From Corydoras sp. C115 (lineage: Eukaryota; Chordata; Actinopteri; Siluriformes; Callichthyidae), in assembly GCA_019802505.1 (NCBI GenBank), contig JAFMOC010000158.1, forward strand, positions 342,501-406,500: a DNA stretch of 64,000 nucleotides. The letters are read 5' to 3'. Positions 49,601 through 62,457 of the stretch are shown here, in pieces. The position numbers were made by a program, and so were the translations under genes. The notes below the pieces were generated by a model. That model made no database searches, was not told the DNA's origin, and worked only from the letters and a program-made list of their open reading frames with translations. Every line of letters starts with the position of its first letter. The stretch's first letter is position 1.

Positions 49601-52600
49601 TATTCACACACAAAAACAAAAAACTGTCACACAAATTCTTTACTGGCTTTGTGCAGTGTCTCTGCTGATACTTATGTACAGGGTTTGAGCATCGCTGTGG
49701 CTTTGAGGTGAAATGCAGATTACTTTAATAAAAGGGAAAAACTAATCAAATGTTTTGTTTTGTCTGTGTTTGGCTTTGGCTTACATTGAATGCACTTTTA
49801 AAATCAAAGCAAAACATTTGGCATGTTTATAGTATTTAGCTTGGAGAAATAAAATAAATTGAATGGGTGGTGAAATATGTTTGGCTGTTATATATTTTAA
49901 TGTTATACGTATTAGATTATAAATTATTAGCATTAGAGTCTCTTATGAAAAGACAAAAGCTTGCGTTCTAATCTCATGATCAGCTCTGTTCTTTTATTCG
50001 TTGTAAAAGTAACATAAATGGCTAAATGTTGCAAAAACCATGATTCATGTTTCTTTTGTACTTTCTTTGTAGAGGGGTTACGCTTGGCAGGAGGGTGGAG
50101 AGAACAGCCGGAGCAGCGGCGCCGCATGCCCTTGGAACTAAGGGGTGAGGAGGAACGGGTTGGGGGTTACCGGCGACCTCGCTCAGCTAGTGGCAGTATG
50201 GAAGATGAAAGAGACAGTCTGCCTGAGTGGTGTCTAGAGGATGCAGAGGAGGAGACAGGCACTTTTGACTCATCTGGTGCTTTTCTTCCACTCAAGGTGA
50301 GCCAGAACTCTAAAAAGGCAGTCATTATTCATATACAAACTTTCTTGTGTACTAAGTTTTTTTTTTTTTTTTTTTTTTCTTTTTTTTTTATACTTCTTTG
50401 AGTTTGTGAAACGGTATCAGATATAAAAATTTTATACACAGCTCTATTTAATACTATGCTGGCGGTTAATTTCGCATTTTCTTTCAAAAACTGTCAAAAA
50501 AATCATTGTCATAACAGTATTCTGCCAAGTTATGTATTACTTTAGGATTACTTACTTTAATTGTGTACTTTAAGAGTGCAATAAGTAGAATAATTTGATC
50601 ATCACTGTAAAAATTAAACCCCTTTATAAAAAAGACCTGTATCACCCTGTTGGGATTGATTTTCAAGGACTTTTTTTTGACTTAACAGCTGCAATAAGCT
50701 CTTATATCCAAGTTTTGTAGAACTTCCTGACCAAAAACAAACTTGCAGGATTTTAAATCATCCAAGACAGAATATAATATGATTTTTGAAAGTGTTTGTA
50801 CTATACTGCAGCTTAGAATATATGTTGCCTTGATCGATCCTGTTAATATTACAGACTCCTATTTTAAATGATCAAAATAATATAACTATATAGTGATGTC
50901 TGGTTTCTTTGTTCGGATAATAAGCGTATAGATGAGTAGAATAGATGACTAGAAAATGCGATGAGCAGGGCAGTGAGGTAAACTTTTAGTTCAAATGTAA
51001 ATCGGCATTAAAAACATTATTCTCTGTCCCTGATAAATGTGTATGTTTGTTTTTATCTTAATTTCTATATAAAAGCAGAAACCAGCTCCTACAGAGCCAA
51101 TTCTTGAGGAGACCGAACTGGAGTTTCGTCCGCTGGAGGAGTGCGAGGAACGTTCAGAAAAAGATGGCAGTGAGGGAGAGAGCCTTTCTAAAGAGTCTGA
51201 CAACAATCACCTGTCTGTAAGACATGAGGGTAAGGAAAGAGAACCTTTGCGGTTACATACTGTTACAGACTCTCATGTGTTTCTATGCATATTTTTCCTG
51301 TTCGTTAATGGTCAGGACCCCACAGTGCAGGTATGATACAGTCAATCGATGATTCTCAGCACTGTAGTCATACTAACATGGTGCTACGTTGGTTTTCTGG
51401 TATAATTTATTCAAACCACAGCAAAGTACACTTCACATCACCACATCAATGTGACTGCATTACCGGACATGATCCAACATCCAAATTATACCTGCTCTGT
51501 GGATGTCAGACAGGAAAGTCATTTTTAATATTTCTGATGTGAATGGATTTAAGAAAACATCTCTTTTACTTGGTTGTTTATGTATAATATTTTATTAGTA
51601 ATTAATTTTATTGTATATATCAATTACAGTAAGATGAACGTTAAGTGGTATTGGTTAAGTCATGTCAACAAGTAGGCCACAGTTTTGAAAGCAGTGTGCT
51701 TTAGTAGCATTGTAATGCCCTGTGGTAAAAAGTCACTGGATGTTTTCTTATAATAGTATTACAGTCTTCATCTTCTATAATTAGACGGGTTTTGGGTATG
51801 GGTCAATGAGTGCATGCGAGAGAGGGAGAGGGAGGGAGAGAGAGAAAGAGAGAGCTGTCAGGCCGACTTAAGATTATAATGGCTGCCTTTGTTGTCATGT
51901 TGTATCTGATTTCATTTGTGTGCCATTTTTTGTAAAACATATAGGTTCACTTAATTATATATAAATATTATTGTTTTCGTAGAGAGAGATTCTGCTACAT
52001 TACTTAGTTTGTGGAGATATTTATTAAGGTTGTGACATTTTCTACAGACTGTAATAAATCAGAGGAAGCCTCCCCACCTGCTGCTCAGTTACTCTCCTCT
52101 TCAGAATCGACTGTTCCCATATCCCTGTCCCCTAAGCAGCCTGACAGGCTGGACGATTCAGAAAGAGTAGCAGCACCTGAAGTACGATCCAGCGCAGCTC
52201 CTTTACATACAACTTTACCCGTCTCTATAGCACACAGCACGAATACACTCAACACACACACGGGTAAGTGCAAATACTTTATTCTTTATATCTGATTTGA
52301 TGTTATTATTTGAATTAATTTAATGATTTTAAACACTTGTCTAATCCAGGACTGGGTAATTTTAGTTTCTCCTATGGGGCCATATAGGAAACTGGGAAAT
52401 AAAACTTCATAATAATAGCAATACACTTTAGCTATGTACATTGCATACTGTACTTGCCATACACACAATATATTTGCTTAGTTTTTATTTTTAGGATTTG
52501 TTTATATACAATTGGTCATGTGTTATAAATGAAATGTACTCCTAACTTCTTTTTGATTTCATTAGCCTGAATAGAGAGCCAAAGTGTCAGACTTGGCCTT

Positions 52601-52733
52601 GGAGCTATAAAATAACCATGTCTGGTCTAAACACATGCAAAGAGTAAATCAAAAGTGTCAACATTGTGTGTAACTTAAAACTTGGTGGTGTGGAGTTGGT
52701 GCAGAGTCAAGCGGCCATTACTACCTCTCTAGT

Positions 52734-52819
<86 letters not shown>

Positions 52820-53213
52820 GGGTGAGCTGCAATATTCGACGTCGATTCGGAGAACCGTAGTCGACTATGAACCTCATAGTCGAATGTACCATTTTGACCA
52901 CATGGGGGTGCCCATGACTGCTGCTAAGCATTAGTTTTTACATGAAATGTCTTTGTTTTCGTTATATATATAGCCTTTTGTCAAATAAAATCATTTTCAT
53001 TTCTGTTAATATTTTTTTAAATGATGTCCAGAACGGGGATCCCATTTACGGTGCTCTAGAAAAACAAGTAAAATATAAAAAAAAATATTTTTTAAAGACC
53101 ACGCTTATAGCGCCATCTTGTGGTAAGATTTTAACTGATTCGACTATCAGTCGACTATAGGGAAAAACTGACGAATCAGATTCGACTATGAAAATCCTTA
53201 GTTGAAGACACCC

Positions 53214-53277
<64 letters not shown>

Positions 53278-56200
53278 CTTATCTTTCTCAGAAACTAAGC
53301 TCATTGAAATATTCTTTCACAAAGTCTTAGTCAATATTTGGGTAATATAGTTAGATTGTAATCATGCCTATAAAACATGCCACTCTGTAAAAGATTCATA
53401 ATGTATATCTAAAAAAAACTATCATTTTCATGAAACTGTATATGAATTTTCATGTTTATTGTTATGTTTATTAAAATGTTACAGATCTTCCAGCCTCCTC
53501 TATCCCTGTGTTATCCACTCAGCCTGTAGCACCTCAACCCCAGCAACCTGTGGAGGTGTCAGTGGCCATACCAACTGCACTCCCCTATGCCAAAAGCATC
53601 ATTACTCCTATAGGTCAGCCTGCTGCTGCAGTCAATTGTGATGCAGATGAGGATGAAGGCCTCAAGCACTTTGAGCAGGTTAGTTAGGCTTTTTCAAAAA
53701 TGTGATCTTCTTGTGTTGGGGCTAATGTTGGTTGCCGTCATACTGCATCCTGAGCGCTTGCGTGACAGTAATCTGTCATCTTGTGCAATTTGCTTAATTT
53801 TTGCAACATTATTTGAAACAGTTGTAGTAAGCACTAAGTGACATTTTAAGGAGTGTGCAGTTTGTTCAACCTTTTCCGTACTTGTTTTAGGCCTATAAAA
53901 ACTGGAACATGGCTTAATTGGGTTGTTCCTGTTTTAGTGGTCCATCCAGGCATCAGGATCTATTTTTCAATTGGTTTATAAAAGATTTCATTCAAATTAG
54001 AGATCAACAGTATAGCTGGATTTCTATAACATGTAGACATGTTTGTTGCATAAACAGAATTTTGTTCCTCTTTCCTTTGAAATGAAACACGTGTTTGCCA
54101 ATCCAGGGAAACTCATTTCTTGTAATGCAAATTGTTTTATCAGAGGATGTTATTTAAGGTCCCCATTACATGTATTTATTTTATTTTGTTGTAATCCTGT
54201 GGCATACTTGTAAGCACTGGTTGCTTCATTTAAGAGCAAACGATGGCAGATCTATTTATTTTTGTATATGCTTTCCTTTAATCTGGTATTTGTTACATTT
54301 TAAACATTTTTCATATAAAAATTTGTTCAGGCGGCTCGGTGGCTTAGTGGTCAGCACGTTCGCCTCTCAGCACTAGGGATTCCCGGTTCGAATCTCCATC
54401 TGGGTGGAGTTTCCATGTTCTCCCCGTGTCCGTGTGGGTTTCCTCCGGGTTCTCCGGTTTCCTCCCACAGTCCAAAAACATGGATCAAGTCAATTGAATT
54501 CTCCAAATTGCCCCATATAGAGTGTGTTTGTGTGAGTGAGTGTGTGCCCAGCGATGGATTGGCGCCCTGTCCTGGGTCTATCTGCCCAGCGCCCGAAACG
54601 TTCTCCCCTGGATGGGCATGGGGAACCCCACCGGGACACTAATAGAAGATAAAACGGGAGATAATGAATGAATGAAATTTGTTCAAATGGATTTGAGAAC
54701 GTACCAATTGTGGATACCAAAATACAGGGTAGCCAAAAGTTTTCCTGCTGACACAAGTTGTGGTTTTCACCAATTTTGCTGGTTTTTATATAGTGTTGTA
54801 TTTTTACATCTGCATATGAATATTTATGAAGCAGCCATATAATCTCAAAGACCAGTTTCATATATATTTACTTATATATTTTATTGTCTCCTAATAGGGT
54901 TAACTTTGCTTTTGATATTTTTGGTCATATTAAACCTCAGTCCTGAAACATGATGTTTTAATAGCTTTGTTTTTATTTATTTTAACCCCTTTGTTTTTTT
55001 CCTGAGGCCTCCGGATTAACCAATAAACAACTCACACCTCTTATAGATTCTTAACAATACATAACTTTATTTAGTTTTTTTTTTATATTTTATGAAAATG
55101 GGTTTTCCCCATCATCCTTCTGTTAACTAAATCTAACCACAAATAATCAATACAGTCTTAACTCAAAATTACTGCAACATCAAGTTCGAAATAGTTGAGT
55201 TATCTTAATATTTATTCAAAAATGACAAATTTGACTTTTAAGGTTTGAAAGCTTTGATTTGTTTTTTAAAGGCTTTTTTACAGGCTCTCTATCTGTATTG
55301 TTTTAAAATAGTATATGTTGGAATCTGTTTACTTGGGGAAACATGGTTTACAATGTTTTTCATAAATAACAAAGTCGTTCTAAAGAAACTGATGTAACCT
55401 GTTTAATTCAGAACTTGTATAATAATTTACTGTCAGTCTGTGAAACTTTTTTTTTTTTAATCCTTCTGATCTTTATTGTAAGTAGTTAGTAGTAGTTAAA
55501 TTGCAGAAGCTGCAATTGAAATGTTTCAATGGATTACGCAGCAGTCTGTGTCCATATGATTTGGACATTTGGAGTGCAGTTTTAAAAATGATTGCCGGCA
55601 TATTTACGTCATGAACTATTTTGTATTCACAATGTCCCTATTATGCAGACGTGTATAGTATGCAGATTATGTTATAATGTGAGTTTTGATGAGAGGAACT
55701 AATTTAAAATGCAGTATGACAAATGATTTTATTTTTCTTCAAAACAGGAAGCGGAAAAAATGGTGGCATATCTTCATGATGGAGGAATGGACGATGATCG
55801 CTTGGGCACCAAGAGTTTGGAGCGATCCAAATCGTCCAGCCTTCCACTGTCTCATGAAGCAGCACTCAAATGGTACTACAAGGATCCTCAGGGAGAGATT
55901 CAAGGTAGGAACCTGACCGTATACCTACACATGTTTTGCTTTTTGTTCACAGCAGCGTCTTTAATACAAACCCATGAGGAAGAACTATTTATCCCTTGCA
56001 GAATGAAACTGACAAATGTAAAAGAAAACAAGAAGTTGCCAAACCACGTCTGTCAGGTGGTTAACATGGAAAGGTTGTCTTAGTCATATTATTTCATTTT
56101 TGTCACAGGTCCATTCAATAATCACGAGATGTCAGATTGGTTCCAGGCTGGCTATTTCACAATGACCCTGCTGGTAAAGAGGGGTTGTGATGAAGGTTTC

Positions 56201-59200
56201 CACCCCCTTGGAGAAATCTTTAAAATGTGGGGCAGGGTGCCCTTTGCTCTTGGACCTGCACCACCTCCCATACTGGTAAAAAAAGGAAAATTGGTGTATT
56301 TTAAGAATCATTCTTTTAAGAACTAATTATGGTAACCTTATAGAGCTTGTCAAAAATGACTTCACATGATCCGCTTTATATTAACCATGACGCATAGCAT
56401 GAAGTTACTTATACTGACGAATGTATAGGGAAACACCACTTGATCATTGCATCCATTACTCCTTATTGCACTGAGTACAGTTGAGTACAAAGCCATGCAC
56501 GTTGGATAATTTGTATCCGTCCTTGTGGAAAAAAACAATCTGGGGACAGTCTGTTTTGTTCCAGCGTGACTCTGTTTGAAAGCTTGAAGCAAAATAGATT
56601 AAGGCACTTGAGTGGACCACACCGATATCAAAATAGATAAAATAGCCACCAGAATAAAGATTATGAGCCAGGATATCATTAGTAACATTACTAATAACAT
56701 TAGTGTTGATTCTCAGAAATTTACTTTAAAGTTCCTACAAACACACTCCAAAATCTTGTTAAAAAATGAAAAAAACAAAAAGACAATTTACAGTGAAGTT
56801 TTTGAAGGCTTTAGTGGGTCTTACTGATAATTATTTTTAAGCGTTTAGGTGAAATGTCTTCTAGCTTTATTTTTATATCAGACGAAATCATAAATTTCCT
56901 GTGAGCAGTGTGGTGGAAATGCTGTTATTTTAAATGCATATGTGTACGTTACTGCGCTAAAACCATTTTACTATACTTAAAGGGCAAAGTTAGAAACTTG
57001 TTTGTGTTACGTGCATCCTATATCTTCAAAAGTACTTTTTCCCTCTGGTGAAGCCGAATGGACTGTTTGCTTTTATTTGTAATTGAAGTAAAGTAGATTT
57101 GATCTGCATTTAAAATTTGATCAGCTGCCACACAAATTGCTGTACCTTTGTTTTGTAGGCCTTGTATCAGTATATTGACCTGTAAGTCTGCCATAAACAT
57201 TTGATTGTCGTGAAATTCAATTCCAGACGCTGTCAAGTTACATGTGTGTATGTATGTGTGTGTTTTTAAGGGAGATATTGATCAAGAAAGAATGAAGAGG
57301 CAACAAGAGCTTAATGCACTAAACTTGTATCAACTGCAGCAAATGCAATACCAGTACATAATCAGGTAAACAGAGGTGTTTCCTTTTTATAATACTTTAT
57401 AATAATGCTTTTAGAATACTTTATTTTTTATTGATTTATTTGTTTTTTTATAATGTTTTGGTAACAATCAGTGGCCAACCAGTTCATTCATAAATGATTT
57501 AATCCAACTCGTTCATAAATGATTCAACGTTGCTTGCAAGATGTTCACTGTGGATTTCAAATGGAGATGTGATTTAGAGATGTGTTTGTTTGTTAGACTA
57601 TCAGATATGACTAAGTCTAAGTTGAGCGCTTCAGCTTTGAGCATTGGATATCAATGCTCAGTCTGCAAACCATCATTTACTAAAATATTACATCCATCCA
57701 TCCAACATCTTCCGCTTTATCCTCTACTAGGGTCGCCGGGGGGGACCATCCAGGGGAGAACGTTTCAGGCGCTGGGCAAATACACCCAGAACAGGGCGCC
57801 AATCTATCACTGGGCACAGACACATTCACACAGACACACTATTTTGGGTAATTTGAAGAACTCAATTGACCTTGATCCGTGTTTTTGGACTGTGTGAGGA
57901 AACCGGAGAACCCGGAGGAAACCCACGCGGACACGGGGAGAACATAGTAACTCCACCCAGATTGGGATTGGAACCGGGACGCCACTATGCCACCCTTAAA
58001 ATATTACATCTGACTTGCAATGGTATTAAGTAACATGCTCTTTTTTGCCTCTTCTATAATTGAGCAGCAAGAATCTTTACAAGAATTAATCTATTTAATT
58101 TCATTGTCATTGTCTGACAAATAAAGGTAATCTTCTCATTGTGTCCGCAGGCAGCAACAGCAGCAGTACGCTCAGGCTTTGGCTCAGCAGAAGGCCGCAC
58201 TCAGTTCAGCCGCCCCCCCAACACAGCAGCAACAACAACTCACTCTGTTTCTACAACAAGCTCTCAAACTCAGGTGACTAAGCTTGCCAGCATGCAGGGA
58301 ACGTGTTGCTGGCTGTTCAAATGAACACGTTTTCAATAATTCATACCGTTAAACCCAATTGTTTTTGCATTTATGTGTTTAACAGATCTCCAGAACAGCA
58401 GCAGAGCTTGTTGCCGCCAGTTACGCGGTCCATGTCCGTCCCAGATTCGGGGTCTATCTGGGACGTACAAAATCCGTCTACTCAGGGCTCATGCACCACC
58501 AACATTCAGCCTGCAGCTGCTCCAAGTATGTCATCGAATAATGCTGAGAAAGTCAAGAGCAGGATTAAGCAAACTTTAATATCCAACTAGATGAAACTGC
58601 GTGGTGCTGCATAATATATAGTTGTGATATATAATGTATTGATTTCACCTGGTTGTTGGTTGAATTAGCTGGATTACTGCTATATGGACAAAAGCATTAA
58701 GTCATTAAATTCAGCTGTTTGATTCAAGACAATCAAAATCTGAAAAAACTCGAGACCATAGAAAATCTGAATCTAATTGGTCTGTATCTTGGTCATAAAT
58801 CATTTGGTTAAACTGGCCTGCTAACTGAGGGCAAGCAGATATGAACTTTTCAGCCTCAACATTTTTTTTTATACTTCAGACTGCATATTTTATCTTGTAC
58901 CAGCTTAGCTGAGATTCATTCACATATTCTGCTTAAAATAAATACACAGATGGCTATTGTTTTATGATATTAATAGCCACCCCTAATGATGTATTGTTTG
59001 ATCCAAATGTGATTATTGTTTATGCTGCTCCACCATGCATTTTAGTCTTGTCAGCTGTAGAAAAAAAAAAAGGGGGGCCACAGCATCAAATAACAGGTTT
59101 GATGAATTTACAGTACAGTTGGTTTTCTCCATAACTTCTGACTTGTAATGTTCTCATTTGTAAGTCGCTTTGGATAAAAGCGTCTGCTAAATGACTAAAT

Positions 59201-62200
59201 GTAAATGAAGGGTTCAAACTTGTACATGCTTCTAAGAAGATTAGATGATACATGTTTCCATAACCGTTTTCTTTTTACTATCAGTTTTTTTTTAAATATT
59301 GTGTATTTTGTTAGTCTTTTCACTCAACTACAAATCTCTTTTAACTCACTGCTTGTAACCCAAATTAGACTGATAAAATAGCACAGGAAACCATACAATA
59401 ACAGATTTCACTGTAGCACAGGAAGCTATTTTATAACTCATGCCTTGTATGAATTGGCAGTCAGTAAGTAGTAATTCACACAAATTCATTTACATGTCTG
59501 GTGTGCATTTCTCTTTTGCTTTTTAGCATGGGAAGGGACCAGTGTGTGGGATTTGCCTATTGATTCCATTGCTCAACCCTCCATAGATCAGATACAACTG
59601 GAAAAGGCCAAAGCTGCAAAGGTAGGTCCTTATATGGTTAAGATGTGCTGCCTCCTAAAAAAGGGAAATGTTCCCAAATAAGCTTTACACCTCCAGATAT
59701 CCAGATGTTGGTTAGATCATATGTGCTTGCAGATCTAAGTCCCTTGCACAGATATCCTGCAGTCATAATCTTTGTTGTTGCCTGAGCTGCATCATATTCG
59801 AGTCACTTGTTTTGGCACTTTGTTTTATTAGTATGTAAGTCTGCACCAGAGGTTTGTGCTTTATGGACAATTTAAAAGGACAATGTAATGAAAAAACGTG
59901 GTACATAAGTTAACTTGTTCTTATGTTTAAACATGATTGTCCTTGTGTATTAATGTTTATTTAATGTAAATGTTAGTTTTGCAATTGACGCTCAATGAAT
60001 CTCTGCTTTAGAAATCTTTAAAATCTTCTACTTTGATAAGTCATTCACTTGCTATACACTAAATTTAACAGCGATTCTTTTAAAATGCCACCTAAAGTTT
60101 GTCATTCAAACTCTTTGTTTCTTTAGTTGTTCTTTTTTTTTGTTTCTTGCATAATTGCCGTCTGGTGTCCTCTAGATGGAAATGGAACTACGGGCCAAGA
60201 GGGAAGAGGAGGAGAGGAAGCGTCTGGAGGTGCTGCGGGCCCAGCAGGAGGAAGAACGCAAACGTCTCGAGGAAGAAGAGTTGGCACGGAGGAAACAGGT
60301 CAGCTATGTAATTGTGATACATAATTTGGGAGGCTTGACTAGACAAATGTTAAAATTCACTGTTCTCAGATATTATGCCATATGTTTTGAAAGAACCTTA
60401 GATTACGATACCATGTTATAATAATTTTGATTAGATTTTTTTTTAGATGAGAGGGCGTGTCATCCAAACTTTTCTGATCAGATTTGAGACACTTTTTTGT
60501 GTCTAGTTCCAAATGTATGTATAATAGTCAATAATATTAATCCTGTCAAATTTGTGGTCTTCTTGCCTCTTACATTTTTTTTTCATTAGCTACCCACCAA
60601 AGTGGAGATATAACAGCTTGTACTTAACACACATCTTAGTGCAGCAAAAGCTGCCATCTGGCTTTTATCTACATCATGTCTAGCTGACAGTTTTTGATGT
60701 ATTTTCGAACAAAATGTGCTGCATACATTAACTGATGGCACATCTATTTGGCTCGGGTTTCCGTGAATGAGACATTTTGTAAAAGAATTGCCTCGTTTGA
60801 AATGCATGTTGCTTTCGAGGTCAAATTTGTTCACAATGAAGACCGATACTGCACTTTACTTTCTATATAAATGTAAATCGTCCAAATATTCAAATACTAA
60901 GCAGGAAACTGCTATTGAATGATAAGATTCCTGAAGTTAGTTTGGCTTTATAGGTGAAACTTTTCTTCAGAGCTCTGTCCGTTTTCTTTTTAAATCAGTG
61001 CAGTTAGATCAGTTCAGGAATGGATTCTGTTAAAGATGAACTGGTATTTCAAACTGTGGGTGATTGAGCGATGGCAATTGTTTTGATGTGTGTGTATATG
61101 TATCGTAGGAGGAGGCCCTGAGGAGACAACGGGAACAGGAGGAGACCCAACGAAGGCAGAAAGAGGAAGAGGAGCGTCTGGCTCGGGAAGAAGAGCTTCG
61201 CAGAATAGAAGAAAAGAGGAGAGAGGAGGAGGAAAGAAAACAGAAAGAAGAGTTACTTCGAAAACAGGTGACACACATCACAGTTTTGTTACGTTGGATG
61301 CTTTTATTACAGCAGATTTTAAAGTGCCCTGTTGCTGTGATTAATTTCCTTCAGTTGGATTTCAGAAGGGTTCACTTGTGGAGTTAGTGTAATTCCAAAA
61401 AAGACTGAAAAATGCAGAGAGGGGAGGTTTTTTTTTTTTTGTGTATTAAGCCTTTTAGAACACCGTCATGAACCGAATCACAGCAAGGTTAACTGAGGAC
61501 CCAGACACTCCAACGCACAAATATAAATGCTTACAACAGCATGAGTCACTTGTGTGGGCAGGTCAGCTTCGACACCATCAGCCTAGAAATCGTGTTGCCA
61601 GGTGATTGGGTGATACTTTGTATGGGCATAAATGTGAGAAATGGTTTGAGAATTTATGTCTAATTAAAAAGTATTAAAATAAGATTAATCAAATCTAATG
61701 TATATTGTGGATAAAATTAGTACCAACATAAAATCGGTATTAGCCAAAACTCTCCCCCCCCCCAGTGCATTTTACTTTAGTTCACTAATGTTTATTTCAA
61801 ACTAAATTTTAATAATGGACCTTTAAGGAAGAGGAGCGGAGGAAGCAGGAGGAACTGGAGGCTCAGAGGAGGCGGGAAGAGGAGGCTGCAGCGTTGGCCC
61901 GTCAACAGCAAGAAGAGCAGAAAAGACGAGAGCAGGAACTCCAAAGACAACAGGAGGTACAGAGGCAGCAGGAACTCCAAAAACAGCAGGAGCTGCAACG
62001 GCAGCAAGAGCTGCAGAGGCAGCAGGAGCTGCAGCGGCAGCAAGAAACCCAGAAACAACAAGAGGCTCAAAAGCAGCAGGAACTGCAAAGGCAGAGGCAA
62101 CAGCAGCAGGAGGCCCTACGTCGTTTACAGCAGCAGCAGCAGCAACAGCAACTAGCCCAAATGAAGGTATGCAGGATAAAAAATCAAAGTTAAATGGGTT

Positions 62201-62411
62201 CCATTAGCAGTTACGGCTACACTATTTGGACAAATGTATTGGAACCCACATTTTGATCAATACCTTTAGATTTTTCATTCAGATCCATTGCTGGAGATGT
62301 AAGTTCAGTCTACCTTTCCAAAAAATAATGAGATCATTAGCACTGACATGAGACCAAAACCTAGAGACCAATCAGCAGTAACACGATTACCCCTGATTCT
62401 ACATTGCACAC

Positions 62412-62457
<46 letters not shown>

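Noticed and set aside
58526..58590. Continuation of gigyf2 exon 18 to a stop (SMSSNNAEK ending)
   Set aside because: A GTATGT donor at 58526 joins in phase to exon 19, which carries the conserved VWDLP sequence. The continuation is intron unless retention is shown.
61792..62100. Leucine-rich minus-strand frame opposite gigyf2 exon 22
   Set aside because: It is the antisense of the CAG-rich coiled-coil exon and has no independent support.
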